Below, piece after piece: positions 1 to 10,481 of a DNA stretch of 64,000 nt (within the stretch, counting starts at the first letter, position 1; the number at the start of each line of letters is the position of its first letter). This DNA comes from Kingdonia uniflora. Its lineage: Eukaryota; Streptophyta; Magnoliopsida; Ranunculales; Circaeasteraceae. The notes below the pieces were generated by a model that saw only the letters and a program-made list of their open reading frames with translations, searched no databases and was not told where the DNA came from. Location of the stretch: the NCBI GenBank assembly GCA_014058105.1, contig JACGCM010000006.1, positions 310,001-374,000 on the forward strand. Reading direction: 5' to 3'. A program made the position numbers and the translations under genes.

Positions 1-700
1 CAATTTCCTTTTTCCTGTTAAATTATATTTTTTAAGTTGGTACTGTAATTTCATATCATTGCAGATACTAAGACCAACCTGAGTACAAATACTGATGAGA
101 TTACCATAAGTATGCTCATGGTAGGGTATACAATTGCCATCATGTTGCTCTTTTAGCTTTTGACGAACCTTTTCTGCAAATAAAGGTGGAAGACCATCAA
201 TGAATTTGGCTTTCTAATGTTTCGCATTGGCATCACTCCTCTGTATTACCTTGCAGATATAAACATCCTTGTACCATCTAAAATTGGTTAGAGAAGGACA
301 TCTAAGATTCTGTATGTTTTATATTTCTTTCATGCCTTTGGGGTGAGAGTCCCACAAAGTGTATAATTATTGTTTGAACAAGAGAGTAAACAACATCCTT
401 AATAGAAATATTATTAGTTCATTCAATTTTAACTGCTGTAAGGATCTTTTATTTTTGATAAGAAGTGATAACATTATCGTACCAGCCTTTAAGACTTCCT
501 GTGAAACCGTTGGCAATAAATTTTGCCACGTTGTCATCATCATTACCAGCTGCCTTACATATAGAGGCATACATGAGCATTTTATGAATAACTTCATAAA
601 TTTGTTATTCAGATAATCCATATATATTGCATTCATAGATGGTTCTTCCATTATAGGAATTTTGATTTTGGAAAAAATCTTCTTCAAATAAAAGATCCTG
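1..700 (-). pseudogene. Coat/gag-like region of the pararetrovirus copy, truncated at window edge
   Basis: Reading all minus frames recovers a gag/coat-type pattern: G-F-T-G-S-L-K-G-W around 520-480, and near 205-120 a conserved block with D-G-L-P-P-L-F-A-E-K-V. These are typical of the coat region of plant endogenous pararetroviruses. At least two frame changes and several stops occur between 700 and 1. The zinc knuckle, protease and RT would lie left of position 1. Confidence 0.62.
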
Positions 701-1275
701 AGGTATAATTCTTTTATAATAAGTTTTTAATTAGGATGGTTCATATTTTATCTTTTGAAGGCTTGCCTCAATGGCTTAGATTTGATTCTCTGATTCACTA
801 TCAGAAGACTCAGAGGTTTGTTATGACGTGAAGTTCTTATCTAGAGTATTGACACTAAGATTTTTGAGTCGATCAACCAGAAGGTCAACAAATTAGAAAT
901 CCTGAGAATCTAAAAGCTTAAGATCATGAACAAGAAGGGTTGGTTAATATCACCTTTGTACATGCTAGAGAATGTACTTGCTATATTATTAGAAGAATTT
1001 TGATTACTGTTTCTTTGGACTTGGTCTTCTATACGATTTAGCTGATTACCAATCGTTTGAAGAATCAGATTTGTCCAATTATTCTATTTGATAACTAGAT
1101 TAATATCAGTCATCTGGTTGTTAGGATGAGTAAAGGCGTTGGCTTCCAAAGCCTTTGAGCCATGACTCCCTTTACTTAAATGGAGAAATTCTGGGGGAGG
1201 GTGAACAGATTGGACTTCTATACCATCTACTTTTACCCATTTCTTAGTAAAATCTTCTATAATACTGATAAGGTA

Positions 1276-1842
1276 CTATTGGTGAGGGTTCCATCTTGTG
1301 AACCATTTACAAAATAATATTACCTTTTGGCTTTTCTCAATCTCAATATAGTATAATTCCTTGATTAAAACCAATTCTTCCTTACTAAACATTTGGAAAT
1401 ACCATGTCCTAAACTTTTCATGATTGGATGACATGAATTCCCTACTGATAAGCTGGTGAATAAATGAATTAGGGATTAAATCCATAAATACCAAAATATA
1501 AAAACTCGCCTCAGATGTAGGAGAAGTAGGTCTTTCTCTTTGTACTTTTGGCCTGGTGCTGGTAGAGGGGTCAGTATAGACTCCATGAGAAATCTACTAA
1601 TCAAAAATCCTAATTCCTTTAAGGATTAGTTAAGAGGTGGAGTTCATAGACACGGAGGGCCAAAAAGGAGGGTAATAAACCTGGTAAGGAATATTTTCTT
1701 CTCTTGCCATTTTACAGGACATACTCCTATCAAGTGAGAGTTTAATTGGAGTAGAAGCAAATATTACTTCAACATCTCCATCAGGAGTTTGGGTGATCTG
1801 ACTAACCTGGTTGTTAAACCTAGGCCATGAAACCACTGTCAT
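1276..1842 (-). pseudogene. Linker between movement and coat regions of the pararetrovirus copy
   Basis: Two short open stretches (1842-1630 and 1494-1276) separated by stops. The first has a serine/threonine- and proline-containing spacer character. The second has an aromatic-rich segment (residues around F-R-T-W-Y-F, later F-C-K-W-F) resembling the region between movement and coat domains in plant endogenous pararetrovirus polyproteins. Frame differs between them. Function in the virus is not known to me. Confidence 0.5.
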
Positions 1843-1942
1843 AGACAGTCTCCGTTATGTTGGGATATTAAGCTCATCCCAATTTATTAGCCTGTTAACA
1901 ACAATATTAGTCGTCAAACAGTTACTGTCTACAGCTATAGTT

Positions 1943-2386
1943 TTAACCTGGTTTACTTTTGAGAATAGCTCTAGGGCATAAAGTATTCATAACCTTATAG
2001 TGAATCTGGTAAATAACTACTATAACTTCTGCTCCAGGGATAAAATCATATTCATGAATTCGTAGACTCACAATATCAAACATAAACATATCCGTAAAGG
2101 ACAAGGATATATTTGGATGAATATAAAAGTAAACTGGTCCATGACATAGACTAGTTTGAATGATTCCCATAAAAGAGGATTTAAACTTTCTACTTCTCTC
2201 ATCTCTGAGGTATGCAAGAATACTATAATTAATTCTTAGGAGAGTTAAAGGTTTGAATACAACTTGGATACATTCAATATGCAGATAATTGTATTTTTTA
2301 AAATACATTTCCACATCTGTGATGTTAAGTAATTTCAAAGTATGACATTCACTGTCAAGAGCTATTGATTGCTCTATAATTTTCAT
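1943..2386 (-). pseudogene. Viral movement protein-like domain (30K superfamily)
   Basis: An uninterrupted 147-residue reading begins at the ATG at 2386-2384. The pattern is that of plant viral movement proteins: an I-x-C-I-Q-V-V strand near residue 37, then a region ending L-R-D-E-R near 65, an F-M-G-I-I-Q-T strand near 73, a short G-P-V-Y-F hairpin and a repeated strand pattern to the end. Such proteins move viral genomes through plasmodesmata. The reading ends at a stop where the intact protein should continue into the polyprotein, so this is the best-preserved fragment of a broken virus copy. The start is the first ATG after an AT-rich, stop-rich leader. Confidence 0.68.
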
Positions 2387-2667
2387 ATTTTCTTAACTTA
2401 TAATTCAAACATACCCTTTTTGTAAATTAATTTGGACTTGATAGATAGTATAGTCCACTGATTTAGTTGTTGAGTTTGTTCAAACCCAACTAATTATGAG
2501 TTTTATACAGATGGTTGGTCTTCATGATACCTATTTAATTCTTATATATGTGAAAAATGGATCACATAGATATGTAAGTATCATATAAGGATGTCGGTAT
2601 GGTTACTGTTGATCTTCTTCCTTGATAAAGATACTTAAGCAGTATATATATATATATATATTATAAA
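2387..2667. other. AT-rich leader / flank of pararetrovirus copy with (TA)n tract
   Basis: No coding signal on either strand. It lies upstream (minus sense) of the movement-protein ATG and so is probably viral leader or promoter sequence. A (TA)n run at about 2643-2660 abuts the proposed Helitron 5' end. A similar TA run resumes at 20870 on the other side of the Helitron, consistent with insertion into one AT tract. Confidence 0.4.
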
Positions 2668-5600
2668 TCTCAGTTTTTTCCTACGTGGCGGAGATTGTCC
2701 CGCGTGGCTTCGTTTGTCCTAGGTGGCGGTATTTTTCCTATGTGGCACTGAGATTGCAATTACTTATTGAAGTGTTTTTACAATCCTTGAAATCTGGCTG
2801 TTTAGTCCTTTAAAGTCTGGCAGTTTTCAACTTTTGTCAAACTCTCTGTATGTAATATCTCATATCTTCCATCAAGCATTTCTCTCATCTGAAAAACTCA
2901 AAGCACCATTCTATTTCATATTTTCCCTCTAAAACTTAACATACAACATCAATTATCTCTCTAATGGGGAGATGAAATGAAAAAAAAATTGGGCATTAAA
3001 ACTGTTTAAATTCCAATTCCATAGATTAATTCATCAAAAAACCACACAAAGAGGTATAAATTTACGATTTTATCCGATCTATCTTTGATTGGCTGTTTAT
3101 GATTACATGTTTCATCTCTAGGGTTTGTCTTCATCTCTTTGATTTAATTGCATTTGAATCCAGTTGTAGCGGAGAATATTTTGTTGAGGCGATTATGATC
3201 TCTCTGAGTTTTGACATGGCAGAAAAATTTGGTTTTGAGAAGAATATGAGCAAATCATAGTTGGAGCTTTACATTTTGAATAGTAGGTTGATTAGGGAAA
3301 TTCGAAGTTGCTCAAAAGCTGGTATTCTTGAGGTTAAGAATGTATTTTTAATTTGAGTTTTTGTAATATATTTTTAGGGCTTATAATTTTCTGAATATTT
3401 TTTATTTCCCTCCCCAAAGTCTCTCTCTCTTAGGTAAGTGGGAAACTAAAGATGGGTTGTCGATCTTGGAATTTGATGTTTCTTTCATGTGTTTACATCT
3501 TATACGTAAGTCCATATCTCTTTCCGGTTTCTAGATTCTCACTTTATTGATTCCTTCAATGTGTAGGATGACTCTTCTACTTTATCCATGACTCTATATT
3601 GAGGATTTGAGTTCCAAAATCACTCAAGATGGATCTTCTACTTTAATGAGTTATGGTACTCTTACTCTCTAAATATATAACTTTCATCCATAATATGTCT
3701 AGGAAATTATGGGTGAGACGTATTTGTATTAATTGCAGTTATCTATGTGAATTCCATATCGGTTTGGTTGATGTAAATTAATATTGATTTATAACTCTAT
3801 AGATCTTTGATACTTCAGTCATCTTGCCTGTTTTATGGAGATTAGCATTCGAAAGCGATATTATGATTTTTTTGTTGTTGTGATAATTATTTTTCAGTAT
3901 TACGGGAAATATGCATTTTACAAAATTAGGGGAATCGGTTAAAGTGCTTTCAACATTTGTAGCAATCTGGAATGTAAGCAAGTTACTCATGGTTAACATT
4001 ACTATTTTTTTCGATATATAACATTTAGTCATCTATATTCTAGCATGATTTTCGATTATTATTCTGCATATGTATCTGATTATATGTCCCAATCTCATTG
4101 TATCTCTTTTTAATGCCTTTGTATTTCATTTAGATGTGATTATTTAAGCTCCTAAAAGGTATGATCACACGAAGACCGAAGTAATTTATTATACATAAAC
4201 TGCATAGACTAATTATAGATTGGCTTTGTTTGTCCTACGTGGTGTAGAGCTTAATGGTGAGACTTAAAAGAGGAAATTATCGTCTATTGGCGCTATTAAT
4301 CCTTAAACTAGTTTTAAAGACCAACAATTCACCTCATTTATTCAAAAATAAAATTCACTCTCCTTCCATCTCTTAAACTCCTTAAAACTATAATTAATTT
4401 TATCATAAAGCTAATTACAAGTCTCTTAATAATAGAGAAGAAACATTAGAATTTGACAAAAGCCTTATTTATTTCCTCCATATTAATCTAATTGCAAGCA
4501 TTCAATAGATTTCTCATGCTTAAACTGGGGTTGGATAGTACACTCTAAATTAGGTTTTCTTCTTTAGCAAGATTCAATAGAATTCTTTACTCCTCATTTG
4601 ATTTCTTTTATCAAATTAAATTTCTAATTCGTTTCCCTATTTATTTGAAAGTTTACAAAAACTAAGCCTCTTTTGTTTGATTTGTAAATTTTGGGTCTGA
4701 TTTTGCATTTTGTTTTGATTATAGTGCTTTAGAGGACTCTCATCCATTGCAAAGCTTATCTGGCTTGTATGAAGATTGAAAGGTAAGGATTCTTTATTTG
4801 AATTATCTTCTGTGTAATTGTGTTTTCTAATTTTCCATAAGATTACTATGTATTATATATTTTTTCCATTACATCTGATTACTCCAGCTTTTGTTTCAAT
4901 GTAAACATTTGCAAATTTTCTTTTGGGAAGATGAAAATGGTGGAATCACTTTTCTTGATTTCATGATTACAGGGTTTTCATTGACGGAGATTTCGAGGTT
5001 GACGAACTGATTGGGTAGGCATTTCGAAATGATTAATGTTTGTACTTCAGTAAGTGAAAAAATTTAATCAATACTTTAACTTCTACTTCATTTGCATCTT
5101 TATATGTTAATGGGCTACAAAATGGGAATCTAAATAATCGTTTGTTGTTTCCAGATTTTGGCGAAGAAAATAAACCATAATAAATTGGTTTTTGACACAT
5201 TTTATCATGTTTTTAAAGCCTTCTTGGTATGTTCTTTTTACCATTACTTTTCCGTTATCTTCAATCTCATTCAGTTTGTAGACTAATATACTCTATTATA
5301 TCTTATTTTGTCCGAGAAATTTTTCCACAGTTTGTGTTTCATCCTTATTTCTTGGCTTCAAAAGAATTAAGGAATCAAGTACATTATGGAAAGAACCATC
5401 TCATTGTGTCATTCATATATTATAGAAATTTAGGATCTAGAAGTTTTTTTTTTACTATCTTAATTGGTATAAACTTGAAATTGAAGATAAAAATGTGTTC
5501 TACTCAATGTCTTCTTGAAAATTTAAAATTAAAAAAGTTTATTCTTTCTTTACTCTTCTCTGTCAGTATCCTTGATAATGTAATCCACTTTCTGACATCA

Positions 5601-7129
5601 TATAGTTTTAGTATATTAATGTAATATTTGTTGTATGCCTAAAGAATGTAAAGAGCTTGAGTTCACCAACTTGAGTATCTCAAAGGTTCTTGATGTCATT
5701 TTCTTATGCTTTTAATCTTTAGTAATCGATATATTTAATTTCTATTTTAAAATCTAAGTTTATAAAGATTAAGGATTCAGTTTTGTATTTGCTTAGATAT
5801 AGAGTTTTATGTGAAATATAATATTGCTAATGGCATTTATTCATCATTTTCTCATCCTCGACATTGATTTGAAATATTTGCTAATATTGGGTTTAATGTT
5901 TGCTAAATTTGTTACTCTATATGGTAATAGGTTGAGAAGTGTGAATTAAAACAATTGCTTTTTGTTCTCAGATTTGAGCAAAAAAAATGAACCATGGTTA
6001 TTGGTTCCTCCAATTTTTCTCAAGTTTAGAAAGCTTCTTGGTATGTCATTCTTATCATTTATGTTAGTTTTCAAGTCTCTATACCGTATTAAGACTACCA
6101 AATTATGATTTTTGTTTTTTTTTTGTCAAAAGAATTCTATATATGTAAATAATTAATCATTCCATATACATTTTGTGTTTTTTTTCTGCAAAAAAGAGAA
6201 TTAAAGAATCAAGTTACGAAAGCAACTATTGGAACATCTACTTTGATGGAATTATGGCTTATAAACATATTCCATTTACTATATTATTTTGGTATTGAAG
6301 ATGGGCGATGTTATAAACTCAATTCATTCTGATATCTTGGAGTGGAAATGACTTATCCTGACATGTAACTCCACACCTTATTCCAAAGTTTGTATATTCT
6401 ACTTATTTTATTGGGTAATCCCCTTTCTCATGTCATATAATTTCTATATTATAGTATTGTTACTATAAAAATAATAATTTGCAATTTTCCCTTAGATGTT
6501 TTTCATGAATCATGATTCGCAGCTGATAGTTGGCTTTTATTAACAAACGTTAGGTTGACAGTTTAGCCTAATTGTACTTCCGCAATTTCTTTTTTCTACT
6601 ATACCTCGCTAAAGAATTTTTATTTTTTGTTTTAGGATCAAAGTTTGTAAATAATTTAGAGGCTGTTTGGATGCACATCAATAAGTATCTTATTAGCTTA
6701 TGCAAGTCTAAGTAAGCTTCATCTCTCTAATATTAAAGATGAACATCATATGAAACTGGCAAGATATTCATAATTTTAATCTATGCAGAATGGGATTAAA
6801 TACAGAAATGAAGAATAACCCATTCGTGGTAAATGGAAGCCTAACAACTTCTGAAATAGGATACTAGCGGAACAACTTCTTTTAAACTTCTATCCTTTTT
6901 GTACGAACCTAAACATGATTCTCATTATTTTGCTAGGATATGTAAATAACATTATTTTGTCAAGGAATATGTAAATAACATTAAGTTTGATTCCTAGACA
7001 CCCTCTATACGACACTTCATGGAATCTAGAATGAAATTTGCAAGGAATTGGTAAATCAAAGGAGTTAAATTGCATACAATATAACACCTTAGTTTATTTT
7101 TCTTGAAGCATTTTGGGGAATTTTACCTA
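2668..7129 (+). other. Left interior of Helitron; intron-like sequence, no identified gene
   Basis: AT-rich with short exon-like scraps bounded by GT/AG-like sites (around 4720-4780, 4975-5020, 5155-5230). The block around 5150-5230 is recognisably repeated, diverged, around 5965-6045: both contain an upstream -TTGTT- tract, an -AAATRAACCAT- segment and end in CTTCTTGGTATGT. This looks like a duplicated exon plus splice donor. I could not identify the gene. Longer open stretches (for example 5229-5624) are AT-rich and read hydrophobic low-complexity peptides, so I do not call them genes. Confidence 0.35.
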
Positions 7130-7134
7130 GGAAG
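7130..7134. repeat. Target site duplication GGAAG (left)
   Basis: GGAAG directly precedes TGTAGGGAAC of the left LTR and matches 19968-19972. Confidence 0.85.
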
Positions 7135-7827
7135 TGTAGGGAACTAACTTCGTTTGGAGGTGAAGTACGTTCTCACAACGTAGAATCAATCTTCAATCAA
7201 AGGGTACAAGCAATTAGCCTAATATAAGAACTAACTATAGACAAATACTTGCGTAGAGGCCCGAATGTGACTCTCTTCGACCTCTGATGAGGATTTTTAA
7301 GACAGATTGTATTACTGAAGAATAAATAGCAGGGTTCGAGTACAGAGTGTCTGGGTGGTCGAAGGTAAAATGCGAAGGGTTGGAGATGATTTTTCTAACC
7401 CCTTCTTGGTTTCCCCTCTCCTCTATTTATAGAGATATAGGGAGCTGAGTCACCATGTGGGGGTCAAGATTATATGATTATTGTCAGGAAATCCTGGCGA
7501 GTTATGGGCGCCGGTCATATCGGTACTGCCACTGCAATATTTATTGGTGATGTCTATGAACGGCGTGGTGGTTTGATTTATCACGGTAGTTGCATGGGCC
7601 AATCAATGCGCCATCTCATCTGATGAGGCGGTTGTCTGTCTTATCTTGCTTCGATTGTGTGTTAGTAAGGTCGAACGATTTCTAATGCATTATGTTAATC
7701 CATCCCCGAAGCTTTATCTGATGTCGAAGTTGTCTTCGAAGGATCTCTGGGGAGTCTGTTTTAGAGATTAAGTAGGATGTGAAGTGGGCTTTGACTATCT
7801 GTCGAAGCCTACGAGTAGGTTACTACA
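7135..7827 (-). repeat. 3' LTR of the Tat-lineage element
   Basis: 693 bp; in minus sense it begins TGTAGTAACC and ends CCCTACA. It aligns along its length with 19253-19967 with scattered, mostly transition, differences. Confidence 0.88.
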
Positions 7828-7840
7828 TTCGCCCCCTCTC
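7828..7840 (-). other. Polypurine tract
   Basis: Minus strand reads GAGAGGGGGCGAA immediately before the 3' LTR start TGTAG. This is the expected plus-strand primer site. Confidence 0.75.
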
Positions 7841-8203
7841 AGTGGAGGTCTCGAAGCCAGGTAGAGAGGTATTCGTAGAGAAAACTGTTTGGTCTTGGAA
7901 TTTGAGCAGTTTAACTGTTGGTTTCCGGGTAGGTAATAAAAGAGGGTTTTTAAGAGATGTAGGTGGTTATAGGGTAATAAATGAATTGAAGGTTGTAAGT
8001 ATGGGTTATTGTGGAGGTATACTGCATTCTCTTCCATTTTTAATAGTCTTCTACTCTTTCTCAATATTTTGATCATCTGAATGGATACCACGCCGAACAC
8101 GCATTTCCAGAAGAGGATGGGCTTCGCTCACGACTGTCGAGTGGGGCGGAAGATGGGGTAACTTCATATAAAGTTTATTGGGCAGTATGATCTGAACTGG
8201 GAT

Positions 8204-8419
8204 ATGCCAGACCTTATGGGGGTAGGACCTGTGGAATTCATCAATGGTGAACTTTATGCCTATCTATGGGAACAGCTGAGGCTTCATTTTATGACTGCTG
8301 AGAGGCGCTATCTCTTTCTGATGGCTTTGGCCGAAAGTCTCATTTGTGCGGAGGAGATCATCGAGGAGAGAAACGTGGCAAGTGGAGCTGGTCCTTCTGG
8401 AAACGGGGCTTCAGGTTGA
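8204..8419 (+). pseudogene. Diverged copy of the small antisense ORF
   Basis: A 71-codon open stretch shares an M-P-D-L-x-x-V-x-P opening, a Y-A-Y-x-W pair and an L-F-L-M-A-L-A-E-S-L segment with the ORF at 8918. The two look like an old tandem duplication. An earlier ATG at 8081 opens a reading that stops at about 8160, so the N-terminal part is broken. A G-run at 8466-8477 lies just downstream. Function unknown. Confidence 0.4.
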
Positions 8420-8835
8420 TGTGGCGAATATTTTTGAAGGCTTTTGTTTTGCTATGTGTGTGTGTGGGGGGGGGGGGTTGTTTTAGGAGTGGTAATAGAA
8501 ATATAATTTGTTTGTTTGATCGGGTGTTTGGAATGGACAAACTATTTTCTGCATACTTTTATTGTTGTGCCTGATAGATAATGCAGACGAATGTAGACGA
8601 ATACTCTTATAGGAGCGAGGTATAATAATATGCTCGAAGGTACTGATGATCGAATGCTCGATGCTGGAGGTGTGCTTGACTAGGAGTCCTCGGGAATGGG
8701 GCTTGAATGCAGATACCGATAAATCAGTTACATCTGGGAAGTTTGAAAGTTTGCTTGCTGACTTTTCGAGGTTGGGAATTGATGGTTGCTCTTAATTCAG
8801 TTAGGGAAGAGGGAAAATTGTGGTGGGTTTGTAGG

Positions 8836-8843
8836 TATAAAAG
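8836..8843 (+). promoter_or_regulatory. TATA box upstream of 8918 ORF
   Basis: TATAAAAG located 75 bp upstream of the ATG, with a CT-rich leader between (…CTTTCTCTTCATCTACTGC…). This is a typical plant core promoter layout. Confidence 0.55.
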
Positions 8844-8917
8844 GGGATAGGTTGGAGGGAATTTCTTCATTTGTCCTATAACTTTCTCTTCATCTACTGC
8901 TTTGTTTGCTGATCAAC

Positions 8918-9304
8918 ATGGCTGAAAATGTTTCAGTTCAAGGTGATCAAGCGGCGGTGAGGTCCAAGAGGATCCAGGAGGCCTTGTTGGGTCTTCAATG
9001 GAGCTTCAGAATAAAGGAAGATATTGATGCTAAAATGCCAGACCTTTTTGAGGTGGAACCTGGGGCACCACTCTATGACATGCCCTTCGCGTACTGGTGG
9101 GGAATAGTACAGATGATGGGGCCGTTTCCTGGCCATTGGCTGTCTCTTCTCAAAGGCTTTGCGGAGGATATAGTGGACCAGGAGGATGAAGATACAGTGG
9201 CCATTGTTGAAGAGAAGCAACCCACCAACAAATACGATTCTCTTTTGTACGCTTTCTTGCTCTTGCTTTCCTATTTTCTTCCCCCTTTTCTTTTTGTTGT
9301 ATAA
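8918..9304 (+). CDS. Small antisense ORF of the Tat element, unknown function
   Basis: 128 codons from the ATG at 8918 (good context AACATGGC) to TAA at 9302-9304. A TATA box lies 75 bp upstream. The protein is acidic in its C-terminal half (D-Q-E-D-E-D) and contains M-P-D-L-F-E-V-E-P followed by an A-Y-W-W pair and a hydrophobic L-L-K-G-F-A-E-D-I segment. The last 20 residues are hydrophobic (L-L-L-L-S-Y-F-L-P-P-F-L-F-V-V). Those may be read-through of an intron, since CAACCCACCAACAAATACG precedes them. It lies in the 3' region of the retroelement, on the strand opposite to pol. I do not recognise a family. Confidence 0.45.
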   Translation: MAENVSVQGDQAAVRSKRIQEALLGLQWSFRIKEDIDAKMPDLFEVEPGAPLYDMPFAYWWGIVQMMGPFPGHWLSLLKGFAEDIVDQEDEDTVAIVEEKQPTNKYDSLLYAFLLLLSYFLPPFLFVV

Positions 9305-10051
9305 AGCCTGTAATGTTGTCTGAGTTGTTGAATGAAAATGGCTTTTGTTGATAACTTGCTTTGTTGAACTCTGGGTAATAATAATATAATCTAAATTGTA
9401 ATTTGAGGTATTGATGGGATAATACAGTTGTTGAAATGTATTGTTTGTGTTATTCAAAGATAAAAATGAATTTGTCGAAGTGAAAGGTAAACTGTGTCGA
9501 AGCTGAAAACTTTATCTGTAAGCATGAGATCTTTGAATGGTCGAAGTTTATGACTGTATTCGGCCGAAGGGTCAAAACTTTTGAGTCAAAGGATGTGTTG
9601 GATGTCGAATGTCGATATATTAGATAAGTTTATTTGAGGCTATCTTCTGAGGATTGTTCGAGACGTAAAATGGCCGAGTACTCGAGTTTGGGGATTGTGT
9701 CGATGGTTATGCTGGATTTGACTAGTCGTTCTGACTACCTAGACAGGTGGTCTGTCAGACTGGTACGGGCGCCTGGGGTAGTGTGCAAAAAGTAATGATG
9801 ACGTTTTTCTTGTATGATGGAAAAGGTTATGATGTGACTGTTTGGACTTGGTTGTTTAGCTTCGAGTGGGGGAAAAGAAGGTTCGAGAAGTTTTGGCTTT
9901 TGCAGGCAGTTAAAAGTGAGGGCGTTATTCGCACGTGAGAGGTATGAGGGGTATATTGGTCAAAACACATTGCAGCCGAAAAGCCGGGTAGTGGGGTCGT
10001 GGTAATGATAGTGGTTAGAAAATCGAGGCGGTCTTTAGTTTTTTTGAAAGA
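9305..10051. other. Spacer between the two plus-strand units of the Tat element
   Basis: No convincing coding on either strand. It contains several TCGAA(G)-type short motifs that also recur through the rest of the element. Confidence 0.4.
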
Positions 10052-10059
10052 TATATAAG
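10052..10059 (+). promoter_or_regulatory. TATA box of the antisense ORF
   Basis: TATATAAG, followed by a purine-rich leader and a plausible 270-bp leader intron before the ATG at 10482. Confidence 0.5.
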
Positions 10060-10481
10060 TGGGAGAAGAGTAATTACTGTACTGTTTTACTGTGAGAATC
10101 AAAGAGTGAAGAGAAGGAAACGTACGTCATTTCAAACTTGGGAGTTGTTGGTGCACTTATTGGTTTGGTCCTGCTGATTCGAGGGTAGTGCTGCTAACCA
10201 CTGGTAAATCACTTGATCTCTGCTGCTTGTACTTAGTTTTTTTTTGAGAATGTAGGTAGGGCAATCTGTGTTTGGTGTTTAGAGGTTATTTTTGAGGGTA
10301 AAAAGACTTGAAGGATCTAGGTTTTGATCTATTCTGGGGTCTGGGGAGTTTTGGAGGGGGTATTAGGTCTGTGATTGAGGTTGCGATGGATATCTGGAAG
10401 GGATAAATGGGATTGGGTGTGTGAACATGGAATTGCTAAGTTTATCGATCTAATTGCGTGCCTCTTCTTTTGTAGGCTAAA

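Larger units (their letters stand above)
1..2386 (-). pseudogene. Endogenous caulimovirid-like polyprotein, 5' part, decayed
   Basis: Minus-strand reading gives, in order, a movement-protein-like domain (2386-1943), a variable linker (about 1842-1276) and a coat/gag-like domain (about 700 to the left edge). This order (movement, coat, then protease and RT, which would lie off the window) is that of plant pararetroviruses of the Caulimoviridae with a fused polyprotein. Frames change several times and stops separate the blocks, so the copy cannot encode the polyprotein. RT is outside the window, so genus (Petuvirus- or Florendovirus-like) is unresolved. No integrase or LTR is seen here, as expected for a pararetrovirus. 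A gag-pol retroelement that gained a movement domain is the alternative. Confidence 0.7.

Noticed and set aside
2500..2530. Met-tRNA primer site for the pararetrovirus copy
   Set aside because: Only a weak match to GGCTCTGATACC in plus sense (CTTCATGATACC); not convincing.
5229..5624. 131-codon AT-rich ORF
   Set aside because: Phe/Leu/Ile-rich low-complexity reading in intron-like sequence; no homology pattern and no start context.
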